DNA from: an uncultured Christensenella sp.
Lineage (GTDB): Bacteria > Bacillota > Clostridia > Christensenellales > Borkfalkiaceae
Assembly (NCBI GenBank): GCA_910578145.1
Contig: CAJTPJ010000012.1
Location: 1-36,362, forward strand
DNA length: 36,362 bases
Direction: 5' to 3'
This document shows, piece after piece, positions 1 through 7,639 of this stretch. Numbering within the stretch: position 1 is the first letter of the stretch; the number at the start of each line of letters is the position of its first letter. The notes below the pieces were generated by a model, which was not told the origin of the DNA, ran no database searches, and saw nothing but the letters and a program-made list of their open reading frames with translations. The translations under genes were made by a program, and so were the position numbers.

Positions 1-67
1 GGCGGATTTATTATTTTTAAATTAACTCTTTTAAGCGTTCCATATTTATAAAAAGCGTTTAAATTTG

Positions 68-96
68 TTGTAAAATTTATAAAGTTATGTTATACT
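68..96 (+). promoter_or_regulatory. Predicted sigma-A promoter of the first operon
   Basis: A -35-like TTGTAA (68-73) is followed after 17 bp by TATACT (91-96), with an extended -10 TG at 88-89. Transcription would start near 103, leaving a short leader with the site AAAGGAT (114-120) before the ATG at 127. Two direct AAGCGTT copies (33-39 and 53-59) lie just upstream. Inferred by eye from hexamer spacing. Confidence 0.6.
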
Positions 97-126
97 TTCT
101 AAGAGTATATATTAAAGGATTTGTTT

Positions 127-1371
127 ATGGCTTTAAAAGTTAGCAACCTTGACGGCAACGAACTTGCCGACGATTATATAAGAACTTATAATCCTCAGTC
201 GCGTTGGGGCGACACCTGGGGTATAGTTAAAAATTCGTTTTTGAAGCTCGTGCTTATAAACCTGTTCGTGCTTATTTGTTTCGTGCCGGCTATTACGATA
301 GTAATTTTGCGCAACGTGTATATAAACGGAATGGGCTATATTTACCCTTTTAACCAAAGCGTATTATATCCTTTTTATCCCGACACGGTGGGGCTTACCG
401 AAAAGCTGTATTTTACTACCGATTTGTATTTTTACGCGGGGCTTTTCGTTGCAGGGCTGGTTGCTTCCGTAGGCGTTTCCGGCGCGGCGTATTCGGTTAG
501 AAAACTTATCAATACCGAAGGCAAGTTCGGCGTTAAATCCTTTTTCCACGGCGTTAAAGTTTGTTATTTAAAAACCGTAGTACCCGTAACTTTGTTTATT
601 ATTTGCCTGTTTTCCACGCTCGTGTGCAGGGATTGGATGAACGTAGTAATAGCTACGGGCGGAAACAAAGCGGGGGCTATTACCGCGTTCGTTTTCGTTA
701 TAATCGCCACCGTTTTGGCGGGAATTTACTGTGCTTGGCTGTTTGCCGTCGGTACGGGTTACAGACTTAAAGCGGGCGAGCTTATCAAAAACTCGTTTGC
801 AATGATGATAGGCTCAATTCTTCCCACTGTAATTATGGCGGCGTTTTCGCTTTTGCCCGTGTGGTTTTATCTGATAGGCGGATTTTTCCAGGTTATTGCT
901 TATGCGGTATTTCTGCTTTGCGGTTTTTCGTTTATGCTCGTTTGCTGGACGGCGTATACGCAGCGCGTGTTCGACGCGTACGTTCCGCCCGTTATAAAAA
1001 CTGTTAAGGAAAGGCCCGCGAAAAGCGAAAAAAATTCAGTTGCCGTTTCCGAAGACGATGGCACGCGCCGCGTGCGCGAGCTGCTTGCCGCCGGCAAAAG
1101 CGAGCTTATCGCCCGCCCCATAATGCCTTTGCCCGAAAACACGCCGTCGGTTGCGCTTGGCAAAACGTTTAGCCGTGCGGACGTTGCCGCAGTAAACGCC
1201 CGTCGCGAAGATATAAAAAAAGAAGTGGCGGAGTATGAAAAAGCTCACGAAAACGAGCCGTATTACGCAGAATACAATAAACTTTTCGCAGAGCGCGACA
1301 AGGCGCTTAGCGTAGAGCCGGATAAGAAAGGCAAAAAGAAAAAAATAAGTTCGGATAACTTGTTGAAATGA
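127..1371 (+). CDS. Polytopic membrane protein, DUF624/YesL-like
   Basis: A 414-residue protein with about six hydrophobic segments between residues 35 and 290, then a long charged, Lys/Glu-rich cytosolic-looking tail ending in a basic run (about 400-414). The segment around the first membrane span (WG..KNSF..L..NL...CF.PA.T) and the following G-A-Y..RKL...EG..G..SFFHG.K part resemble DUF624/YesL membrane proteins, but the protein is about twice the usual length and the match is by eye. The start at 127 is preferred over an in-frame TTG at 121 because AAAGGAT (114-120) is properly spaced for it. It heads an operon: its stop overlaps the next gene's ATG. Function unknown; in other bacteria DUF624 proteins often lie near carbohydrate transport genes, which is not the context here. 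Confidence 0.6.
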   Translation: MALKVSNLDGNELADDYIRTYNPQSRWGDTWGIVKNSFLKLVLINLFVLICFVPAITIVILRNVYINGMGYIYPFNQSVLYPFYPDTVGLTEKLYFTTDLYFYAGLFVAGLVASVGVSGAAYSVRKLINTEGKFGVKSFFHGVKVCYLKTVVPVTLFIICLFSTLVCRDWMNVVIATGGNKAGAITAFVFVIIATVLAGIYCAWLFAVGTGYRLKAGELIKNSFAMMIGSILPTVIMAAFSLLPVWFYLIGGFFQVIAYAVFLLCGFSFMLVCWTAYTQRVFDAYVPPVIKTVKERPAKSEKNSVAVSEDDGTRRVRELLAAGKSELIARPIMPLPENTPSVALGKTFSRADVAAVNARREDIKKEVAEYEKAHENEPYYAEYNKLFAERDKALSVEPDKKGKKKKISSDNLLK

Positions 1372-2105
1372 AAAACTGCAACGCGCCCTATTCCGCGTTG
1401 GGCGGAATTTTTGAATACTTAAACGACGACTGCGGCTATGAAGAATGGTCGCAGTATTTAATTGACAAACTGCGCGGTTTAGGCGTTTTAGACGGGGCGC
1501 AGGGGTTGGATATAGGTTGCGGCAACGGATATTTTACCCGCGCTTTGTACGCGGCGGGCTACGATATGAAAGGTATGGATATCTCGCCCGAAATGCTTAC
1601 CAAAGCCGTTGAGCTTTCGCGTGCAAAAGGGCTTAAAATCGACTATATATCGGGGGATATCGTAAAATTAAAGCTAAATTACAAGCCTGATTTCATAGTG
1701 GCGGTAAACGACTGCGTAAACTATATTGAAAAAACCGCGCTTAAAAGAGCTTTCAAGGCGGTTTACGGCAACCTGAAAAAGGGCGGCGCGTTCATTTTTG
1801 ACATCAGTTCCGAGCGGAAATTAAAGCATATTATAGGGGATAACCTTTTCGGCGAGGACAGGGGGGATATTTCCTATCTGTGGTTTAACAGTTTAAAGGA
1901 CGACCGCGTGGAAATGGATATTACGGTGTTCACCCGCCGCTCCGACGGGCTTTACGAGCGCGCTGAAGAGTCGCAAACGCAGTATATTCACGGGGAAACT
2001 GAAATTTTAAGCCTTTTGAAAGAGGTCGGCTTTGAAGCGGTAAGCGAGGGCGACAGGGGGCTTTCAAAAGAAAACAGAATTAATTTTATTTGCAGGAAGT
2101 TATGA
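1368..2105 (+). CDS. Class I SAM-dependent methyltransferase
   Basis: A 245-residue single-domain protein with a Rossmann-type SAM fold. Motif I, LDIGCGNGYFT, begins near residue 47 and binds SAM. GMDISPEML follows as motif II with its acidic ribose-binding residue, then a D-F-I-V-A-V-N-D-C post-I strand and GGAFIFDIS near residue 140. This pattern fits the Methyltransf_25/11 type of small-molecule or unknown-substrate methyltransferases; no substrate can be read from the sequence. The ATG overlaps the upstream stop (ATGA) and the gene's own stop overlaps the next start, so translation is probably coupled across the three genes. Placement before Hsp33 does not reveal a shared pathway. Confidence 0.85.
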   Translation: MKNCNAPYSALGGIFEYLNDDCGYEEWSQYLIDKLRGLGVLDGAQGLDIGCGNGYFTRALYAAGYDMKGMDISPEMLTKAVELSRAKGLKIDYISGDIVKLKLNYKPDFIVAVNDCVNYIEKTALKRAFKAVYGNLKKGGAFIFDISSERKLKHIIGDNLFGEDRGDISYLWFNSLKDDRVEMDITVFTRRSDGLYERAEESQTQYIHGETEILSLLKEVGFEAVSEGDRGLSKENRINFICRKL

Positions 2106-2920
2106 ATAAACTATACAAAACTCTAATTTACGACAGGGAAGTTTCGCTGTCCGTTTTAGATACCAAAGAGCTTGTAAACGCGGCTATTAAAGTACATAAT
2201 CTTAACGACGTTTCCGCGCGTATGCTGGGCGGGCTTTTGACGGCGTGCGCGTATATGGCTGGCTGTCTTAAAAGCGAAAAGGGCGCCGTTTCCATAACCG
2301 TTAAGTCGGGTGACGGCAGCGCCACGGCAAGCGTTTCGGGGGATATAAACGGGCATATCCGCGGCTATATCGACGGCGCGGAAAACGGGCTTAAAGGCGG
2401 CACTATGACCGTTATAAAAGAGGACGGGCTGTTTCGTCCGTTCGTAGGCACCAGCGAACTGAAGTGCGAGGATATCTCTGAAAATTTAATGCAGTATTTC
2501 CATATCAGCGAGCAGGTTGCAACGGCCGTGGCAATAGGCGTAAGCGTGGAAAACGGCGAGTGCCTTGCGGCGGGCGGCGTGGTTATGCAACTTTTGCCCG
2601 GCACTTCCGAAGAGAATATGGACCGCGCCGAAAACGCAATGCAGGATTTTGTGGATATTTGCAAAGTTTTAAAAGAGTGCGGCGCCGACGGGATAATGCA
2701 AAAGTATTTTTCCTCCGTTACGGAGGAAAAAGCAATTTATCTTACTTTTCCCGAATATAAGTGCAACTGTTCGCGCAAAAAAATAGAGGGGGTAATTAAA
2801 TCCCTTGGTAAGAAAGAAGCTATGGATATCGTCGCAGAGCGGGGAAAAGTAGAGGTGCATTGTCACTATTGCAACACGGACTACGCTTTCGGCGAAGAAG
2901 ATATAGAGGAGTTGTTTTAA
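2102..2920 (+). CDS. hslO: Hsp33 redox-regulated molecular chaperone
   Basis: A 272-residue protein matching the Hsp33 family over its full length. Near the C-terminus it has the zinc-binding redox switch CNC (Cys221, Cys223) and CHYC (Cys254, Cys257), the CxC...CxxC arrangement that forms disulfides and releases zinc on oxidative stress with unfolding. Reduced Hsp33 is inactive; the oxidised form holds unfolding cytosolic proteins. The N-terminal domain contains the typical MLGGLLTACAYMAG and GHIRGYI segments. The start at 2102 is chosen because AGGAAG (2094-2099) precedes it and it overlaps the previous stop; the TTG at 2090 would put that site inside the gene. The family assignment is firm. 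Confidence 0.95.
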   Translation: MNKLYKTLIYDREVSLSVLDTKELVNAAIKVHNLNDVSARMLGGLLTACAYMAGCLKSEKGAVSITVKSGDGSATASVSGDINGHIRGYIDGAENGLKGGTMTVIKEDGLFRPFVGTSELKCEDISENLMQYFHISEQVATAVAIGVSVENGECLAAGGVVMQLLPGTSEENMDRAENAMQDFVDICKVLKECGADGIMQKYFSSVTEEKAIYLTFPEYKCNCSRKKIEGVIKSLGKKEAMDIVAERGKVEVHCHYCNTDYAFGEEDIEELF

Positions 2921-2922
2921 CG

Positions 2923-4572
2923 ATGGCTAAGACTTTGGACATAGATTTGTCCGACGACAGACTTATATCGATAGCCGCCGACTTAGTCGACGCTCACGAT
3001 TACGTAAACGCATTGAAAATGCTTAATAAAAACCGCAAGATAAGCGGCGACGACGAAGATTCGCTAATGCTGTACGCGGAAATTTACGACGATTTGGGCT
3101 TGTACGAGAAGAGCGTGAACGGCTGGTTTAAGTACCTTGATTTGGCGGGCGATATCGGCGACCTTTCCGACTGTTACGAGGGGCTTGCCGTAGGCTTTAT
3201 GAATTTGGGCAACGAGCACTACTCGGCGTATTATTACAATAAACTTTTAATGGAAACGGGCGAGCTTGACGACGTTGCCCGCAAAGAAATTATTGAAAAT
3301 TTTATGACGGAGCAGGAAAACCCTTTGAAATTCGCCTACCCGCCCGAGCTTGCCGACTGTTCTGAGATTTTCGGCAACGGCGTGGAGTTTATGAAGGCGG
3401 GGGAGTACGATAAAGCCGTTGAAGAGTTTGACAAAATAGACGAAGGCAACCCCAAATATCTTGACGCGCGCAACTATATCGCTATGTGCAAAGTTATTTC
3501 CGATAAAATGGACGAGGCGCGTCAGGAGTGCGAAAATCTTTTAAAAAAGCACCCCGACGACGTGCAGGCTACTTCCACTTTGGCGGCGGTGCTGGGCGAG
3601 CAAGGGCTTGCCGACGAGGCGCGCGCGCTTGCGGAAAGGCTGTTGGCTCTGGACGTTAAAGACGGTGACAATACGTACAAAATTGCTACGGTGTGCTGTG
3701 AAAACGGTATGCACGAGCAGGCGTTGGATACCTTTAAAAAACTTCCGCACGATATGGATTACGACCTTAACGTGCTGTATTTTAAGGCGGTTGCCGCGTA
3801 TAATTGCGGAAAAAAGGACGAGTGTTTGAAATATTTCGATAAACTTTGCACTGTCTACCCCGAAGCCGTTACCGCGGCGTATTGGTACGGCGAGGCGCGT
3901 AAGACAAACGGGGCGGCGGAAGAATTAAGTTACTTTTACCGTATGCCCGTCAGCGTTCGCGAAGCGTCTTTGAAACTGCTTTCTGCGTATTCCGCGCTTT
4001 CTCCCGCCTATGCTAAAAAACTTGCAAAGCAAATGGATTTGTCGCAGTGCGTCAAATGGTGCTTTGACGAGGGCGAGTTTAGGCGCGGCGGCGAATTGCA
4101 GGCTTTGGCGGCGGGCATTGCCGTTAAGTTGGGTATGGACGAGCTGGTGCGCGATTTGCTTTTAAACGCGTTTATCGACGAGCACGTTAAGCTGGAAATT
4201 TTGCGTTTGCTTGCTATGCGCAACCGCATAGACTTTTTCAGCGTGGTTATATGCAACGTTTTGCGGCGGGTTACCACGCAAAATCTCGACTTAGGCAGAA
4301 AAAAGAGAAAGACGTTTTTAAACGCTTACGCAAGGCTGTTTTCGTCGTTTGCGGTTATAGACGACGGTTACGGTATGAAGTTTGCGGAGGCGGCGGAAGA
4401 GGTTTACCGCCGTTTGGAAGCGCGCGGCGGGCTTGACGATGTAAATAACGAGGAAGAGCTTACCGTTGCCGTGTGCGTGGAGTCGGGCGTGCATCCTTCT
4501 GAACTCGCCGGCGAAAATATTTACGAGTTTTACGGGGTAAGCGAGGAAAGCGTTAAAAGGTTGTTACAATGA
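2923..4572 (+). CDS. Tetratricopeptide-repeat protein
   Basis: A 549-residue soluble protein, acidic and largely helical, without a signal peptide or membrane segment. Repeated helix pairs of TPR type are visible, for example A.E..MKAGEYDKAVEEFDKI.EGNPKYLDARNY at about residues 145-185, followed by degenerate units (A..LL.KHPDDVQA, YKIA..C.ENGMHEQAL, FKAVAAYNCGKKDECL). The second half is helical without clear repeats. The ATG at 2923 has AGAGGA at 2905-2910 and starts two bases after the hslO stop. It probably acts as a protein-interaction scaffold; no partner can be named. The next gene overlaps by ATGA and is also a helical repeat-like protein, so the two may work together. Confidence 0.75.
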   Translation: MAKTLDIDLSDDRLISIAADLVDAHDYVNALKMLNKNRKISGDDEDSLMLYAEIYDDLGLYEKSVNGWFKYLDLAGDIGDLSDCYEGLAVGFMNLGNEHYSAYYYNKLLMETGELDDVARKEIIENFMTEQENPLKFAYPPELADCSEIFGNGVEFMKAGEYDKAVEEFDKIDEGNPKYLDARNYIAMCKVISDKMDEARQECENLLKKHPDDVQATSTLAAVLGEQGLADEARALAERLLALDVKDGDNTYKIATVCCENGMHEQALDTFKKLPHDMDYDLNVLYFKAVAAYNCGKKDECLKYFDKLCTVYPEAVTAAYWYGEARKTNGAAEELSYFYRMPVSVREASLKLLSAYSALSPAYAKKLAKQMDLSQCVKWCFDEGEFRRGGELQALAAGIAVKLGMDELVRDLLLNAFIDEHVKLEILRLLAMRNRIDFFSVVICNVLRRVTTQNLDLGRKKRKTFLNAYARLFSSFAVIDDGYGMKFAEAAEEVYRRLEARGGLDDVNNEEELTVAVCVESGVHPSELAGENIYEFYGVSEESVKRLLQ

Positions 4573-5354
4573 AAATAATCGATTTCGACGGATTGTTCGA
4601 CGAAAAACTTTCGGCGTATATTTCGGCAAACGCAGGCAAGTATAACGAGGGCGAGTGGGAGGATATAATTCCCGCGCTCTATAAAAAATTCGGCGATACG
4701 GTAATAAAATCGCTGGGAGTCACGCCGCGGCAGTATTACGCGGCTATGGACGACGCGGAGCTTATAAAATGTCTTAAAGCGCATTTAAAGCAGGGCGTGG
4801 CGGTTTCGGGCTTTTTATTGGACGAAACCGAAAAACGCAAGCGCGCAGACTTGTTGTTGTCTATGCTCGACGGCAATAAAGAGGAGTGCGTTTGTGCAAT
4901 TAATTTGCTCGGCGCTGAAGATTGCGCTATAAAAAAGTACCTTGAAATACTTGTTTCCACGGACGATAGCGAACTTAAAGAAAAGTGCGCGGATTATATA
5001 AAGGAAAAAGCCGACCTGGTTGCGGCGGACGCGTTGGAACATTATAAGGCGGGGCGCGAGCGGGAGCTTATGCTTGAAATTATGTCGCGTTCGGTGGTTA
5101 GAAACGAGGAAATTTTTAAAGCGCTTATAAACGAGTTTCGCGCCGACGACGAAAACCTGCCTATGCACGCGGGACATTTGGCGGCTTACGGCGACGAGCG
5201 CGCGCTGGAATTTCTTTTGGACAAGATTGATAGCGACGGAATATCTTTTTTAGAGTTTCAGGAGCTGAAATACGCGATAGAGTCGCTTGGCGGGCGTTAC
5301 GACAAGGAGCGGGATTTTTCAGAGGACCCCGTTTATAAATTAATAAAGCCTTAA
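4569..5354 (+). CDS. Helical-repeat (HEAT-like) hypothetical protein
   Basis: A 261-residue acidic, all-helical-looking cytosolic protein with no recognised catalytic motif. The middle part has short helix pairs that read like HEAT/ARM units: a run of AxxLLxxxD..E....I.LLG near residues 95-125, then ILVSTDDSELKEKCADYI, and HAGHLAAYGDERALEFLL near 200. Its start overlaps the TPR gene's stop by ATGA, making co-translation likely. It is the last gene of the first operon; a hairpin with a T-run follows at 5366-5405. Family not recognised. Partnership with the TPR protein is inferred only from position and overlap. Confidence 0.6.
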   Translation: MKIIDFDGLFDEKLSAYISANAGKYNEGEWEDIIPALYKKFGDTVIKSLGVTPRQYYAAMDDAELIKCLKAHLKQGVAVSGFLLDETEKRKRADLLLSMLDGNKEECVCAINLLGAEDCAIKKYLEILVSTDDSELKEKCADYIKEKADLVAADALEHYKAGRERELMLEIMSRSVVRNEEIFKALINEFRADDENLPMHAGHLAAYGDERALEFLLDKIDSDGISFLEFQELKYAIESLGGRYDKERDFSEDPVYKLIKP

Positions 5355-5365
5355 TTGAATATAAA

Positions 5366-5405
5366 ACCTCCGAAATGGCAAAAACCTTTACGGAGGTATT
5401 TTTTT
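5366..5405 (+). promoter_or_regulatory. Terminator-like hairpin that contains a ribosome-binding site
   Basis: ACCTCCG (5366-5372) pairs perfectly with CGGAGGT (5391-5397); the loop is 18 bases and the stem is followed by A and seven T (5399-5405). This has the shape of a weak rho-independent terminator for the upstream operon. The 3' arm is also the GGAGG Shine-Dalgarno site (5392-5396) of the gene starting at 5406. Both readings are inference from sequence. Confidence 0.6.
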
Positions 5406-5591
5406 ATGAACGTTACTTCAAAGGAACTTGAACTCATTTCCGACGCGCTCACCGCCGAAGGGCTTATTTGCAAAAAGGCGCGGGCGTATTCAAAAACGCT
5501 TACCGACGTTGAGCTTGCTGAATGTATGGCAAAAGTCGCGGACGAGCACGAGCAGCGCTATAACGCGCTTTTAAGTTTGATAGGAGGCTAA
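5406..5591 (+). CDS. Small coat-F-like (ferritin-like hairpin) spore protein
   Basis: A 61-residue protein consisting of two amphipathic helices: KELELISDALTAEGLICKKA, then LTDVELAECMAKVADEHEQR and a short tail. This half-bundle with E/H residues and the E-H-x-x-R-Y-N end is typical of the small proteins encoded next to CotF-type coat genes in Clostridia. The start is fixed by GGAGG at 5392-5396, nine bases upstream, which lies in a hairpin. The stop is one base before the ATG of the second coat-F-like gene. Assignment to the coat is by family resemblance and neighbour. Confidence 0.6.
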   Translation: MNVTSKELELISDALTAEGLICKKARAYSKTLTDVELAECMAKVADEHEQRYNALLSLIGG

Positions 5592-5592
5592 A

Positions 5593-5892
5593 ATGAAACT
5601 TACTAAAAGCGATTGCACTTTAAACGAAAAAGACGCTTTGCAGGATATGCTTGAAAGCGAAAAACAGCTTATGGGTATTTACGTCACCGCGTTGTACGAG
5701 GGTAGCACCAAGGTTATTCGTAAAAATTTTTCGGCTAATCTTTTGGGCGTTGCCGATAACCAATATCTTATATTTACGCAAATGAATACCCGCGGCTATT
5801 ACGAGCCCAAGCCCGCCAATAAAACGTTGATTGACGAGGCAAACGAAACTTTTAAAAAACAAAAGAAGTGCTTAAAAGCAAGCAACGGTTAA
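5593..5892 (+). CDS. CotF-family spore coat protein
   Basis: A 99-residue protein. Residues about 14-70 match the coat-F domain: a D-M-L-E-S-E-K-Q-L helix (Q in place of the usual second acid), then Y..ALYEGSTKVIRKNF, then a third helix, ending with the family's MNTRGYYEPKPA signature (commonly Q..RGWY). CotF-type proteins are part of the endospore coat in Bacillus, and in Clostridia are abundant in spores. AGGAGG (5582-5587) precedes the ATG. It forms a two-gene unit with the 61-residue gene upstream and ends at a strong terminator (5905-5933). It lies just ahead of spoIIGA-sigE-sigG, which supports a sporulation role. Confidence 0.75.
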   Translation: MKLTKSDCTLNEKDALQDMLESEKQLMGIYVTALYEGSTKVIRKNFSANLLGVADNQYLIFTQMNTRGYYEPKPANKTLIDEANETFKKQKKCLKASNG

Positions 5893-5904
5893 TAGATTAA
5901 TGTT

Positions 5905-5933
5905 AAAAAGGTTCGCTATTGCGAACCTTTTTT
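5905..5933 (+). terminator. Rho-independent terminator after the coat genes
   Basis: A perfect stem AAAAAGGTTCGC (5905-5916) / GCGAACCTTTTT with a TATT loop (5917-5920) ends in a run of T up to 5933. It separates the coat-F pair from the spoIIGA promoter. Confidence 0.9.
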
Positions 5934-6018
5934 CGTTACACGGGAAAGCCGTTTAACGGCTATCGATTACCGCGTTTAAAAATACCGCGTGCGCAGGCAA
6001 GTACGCTTGGCGACTTTA

Positions 6019-6074
6019 TTCGACAAATTACCGTCTTTTATTTTACTTTTCGACTTGCCGTAATGCTTTATAAT
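6019..6074 (+). promoter_or_regulatory. Spo0A-type promoter of the spoIIG operon
   Basis: TTCGACA (6019-6025) is an exact Spo0A box read on the minus strand (TGTCGAA). A second box with one mismatch, TTCGACT (6049-6055), starts 30 bp later, on the same helix face. The -10 is TATAAT (6069-6074). The best -35, TTTACT (6042-6047), is 21 bp away, too far for a normal sigma-A promoter. The over-long spacing with 0A boxes near the -35 is the known design of the Bacillus subtilis spoIIG promoter. The start codon is only 10 bases after the -10. Confidence 0.7.
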
Positions 6075-6084
6075 ACCTCTTGCA

Positions 6085-6867
6085 ATGCAGGTTTATATCG
6101 AACTTGCCGTGCTTGAAAATTTCTGTATGGACTTCACGTTGCTTTACGCGGCGAAAGTTGCCGTTAAAAATCCCGCTTCTTATTTCAGGGTGGGGTTCGG
6201 CGCGGCGCTTGGCGCGTGCGTGGCGGTTGTCGTTCCGCTGTTAGGTTTAAACGCAGTTTTGTCGGTTGCGGTAAAAGTTTTGTCAGGATTAACGATATGC
6301 CTTTGCGCGGGCAAGTTCGCTTCCTTTAAAAGCTACGCAAAGTTTGCGGGCGCGTTTCTTTGCTTTACCGCGGTTTTGGGCGGCGCGCTTATAGGGCTGT
6401 TTTCGCTTACGGGGCTTAAATACGAAAGCGGCGGGGGCTATCTCATTTCTTCGGTGCCGATAGGCATACCGTTGTTTGGCGCGCTGGTCGTAATTTTGGG
6501 CGCGCGGGCGCTTGCGCAAAGGCTTTCAAAAAGCGGGAAAAATGCCGTTATTTGCCGCATATATGCGGGGCAATCCAGCGTTGAGCTTAGCGGTTTTTTC
6601 GATAGCGGCAACAAAGTTTACTTTAAGGGCGAGCCCGTCAGCATAATCCCGAAAGCGGCGGCGGAAAAATTGTCCGACGGAAAAAGAATAAAAGACGGCG
6701 TAAAAATACATACTGTTGCAGGGGATAAAACCATTTCGGTTTTTACTGCGGACAGGGTTGAAATTACCGCGGGGGAAAAAACTTTTGTGGTTAAAGCGGT
6801 TAAAATAGGCGTAAGCCCTAATAAAATTTACCGCGCGGTACTGCACCCCGACCTTGCGGCGGATTAA
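6085..6867 (+). CDS. spoIIGA: SpoIIGA, sigma-E factor processing aspartic protease
   Basis: A 260-residue membrane protease that removes the pro-sequence of pro-sigma-E in the mother cell after asymmetric division. The N-terminus (MQVYIELAVLENFCMDFTLL) matches the family start, and about five hydrophobic segments occupy residues 1-140. The C-terminal aspartic-protease half contains the catalytic FFDSGN motif with Asp173. It is about 50 residues shorter than the B. subtilis protein; the shortening appears spread through loops, not a truncation. No Shine-Dalgarno site is visible before the ATG, which lies close to the predicted transcription start. Its substrate gene, sigE, begins 10 bases after its stop. 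The identification rests on motif plus invariant gene order. Confidence 0.93.
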   Translation: MQVYIELAVLENFCMDFTLLYAAKVAVKNPASYFRVGFGAALGACVAVVVPLLGLNAVLSVAVKVLSGLTICLCAGKFASFKSYAKFAGAFLCFTAVLGGALIGLFSLTGLKYESGGGYLISSVPIGIPLFGALVVILGARALAQRLSKSGKNAVICRIYAGQSSVELSGFFDSGNKVYFKGEPVSIIPKAAAEKLSDGKRIKDGVKIHTVAGDKTISVFTADRVEITAGEKTFVVKAVKIGVSPNKIYRAVLHPDLAAD

Positions 6868-6877
6868 GGAGTTTAAT

Positions 6878-7573
6878 ATGTTTGAAAAAATAAAACAACT
6901 GTTGTCTATGCTGTTCGGCGGAAACACGTTAGATTACATATGCGGAACGGAGGCGTTGCCGTTACCCTTTTCGCAGGAAGAGGAAACCAGCAAAATAACG
7001 CTTTTGGAAAGCGGGGACGAGCGGGCTAAAGCAGAACTCGTAGAGCATAATTTGCGGCTCGTCGTATACATAGCCAAAAAGTTTGAAGGTTCGGGCGCGG
7101 ACGGCGACGACTTGGTTTCGGTAGGAACTATCGGGCTAATAAAGGCTATAAACTCGTTTAAATCGGATAAAAATATAAAACTTGCCACTTACGCTTCAAG
7201 GTGCATTGAAAACGAAATTTTAATGTATTTAAGGCGCACGTCGCGGCTGAAACAGGAAGTCAGTTTCGACGAGCCTTTAAACACCGATTGGGAGGGCAAC
7301 GAACTGTTGCTTTCGGACGTTATGGGAACGGACGCGGACAGCGTTTATTCCGACGTGGAAGGCGGGGTGGAAAGGGAACTTTTAAAGGCTTCGCTTTCCA
7401 AACTTTCACAGCGGGAACAAAAAATTATGGGTATGCGTTTCGGGCTTGACGGTGGCGAAGGAATGACGCAAAAGGACGTTGCGGATACGCTTGGAATTTC
7501 GCAAAGCTACATATCCAGACTTGAAAAAAAGATAATTTTAAAACTTAAAAAAGACATATCCAAAAAGATTTAA
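6878..7573 (+). CDS. sigE: RNA polymerase sporulation sigma factor SigE (pro-sigma-E)
   Basis: A 231-residue sigma-70 family factor for early mother-cell transcription. It matches SigE closely: YICGTEALPLPFS near residue 20-32 corresponds to the region at the processing site, region 2 includes NLRLVVYIAKKFE, DLVSVGTIGLIKA and KLATYASRCIENEILMYLRR, and region 4 ends with TQKDVADTLGISQSYISRLEK. The first 20 or so residues (MFEKIKQLLSMLF...) are hydrophobic/basic, as expected of the pro-sequence that keeps the precursor at the membrane until SpoIIGA cuts it. The start at 6878 is set by AAGGAG (6866-6871). The gene lies between its protease gene and sigG, the standard order in spore formers. Confidence 0.96.
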   Translation: MFEKIKQLLSMLFGGNTLDYICGTEALPLPFSQEEETSKITLLESGDERAKAELVEHNLRLVVYIAKKFEGSGADGDDLVSVGTIGLIKAINSFKSDKNIKLATYASRCIENEILMYLRRTSRLKQEVSFDEPLNTDWEGNELLLSDVMGTDADSVYSDVEGGVERELLKASLSKLSQREQKIMGMRFGLDGGEGMTQKDVADTLGISQSYISRLEKKIILKLKKDISKKI

Positions 7574-7639
7574 CCCCAATATATATGCTGTTTTCGCGGC
7601 AAAACGACCTTTTTACATAATTTTTCGGAGGGAATTTTT

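Noticed and set aside
5919..6116. 65-codon open frame before spoIIGA
   Set aside because: It runs through the terminator and the Spo0A promoter region, with no ribosome site or family resemblance.
7574..7639. Forespore-type promoter before sigG
   Set aside because: ACATAATTT at 7613 resembles a -10, but no -35 at a suitable distance could be found.
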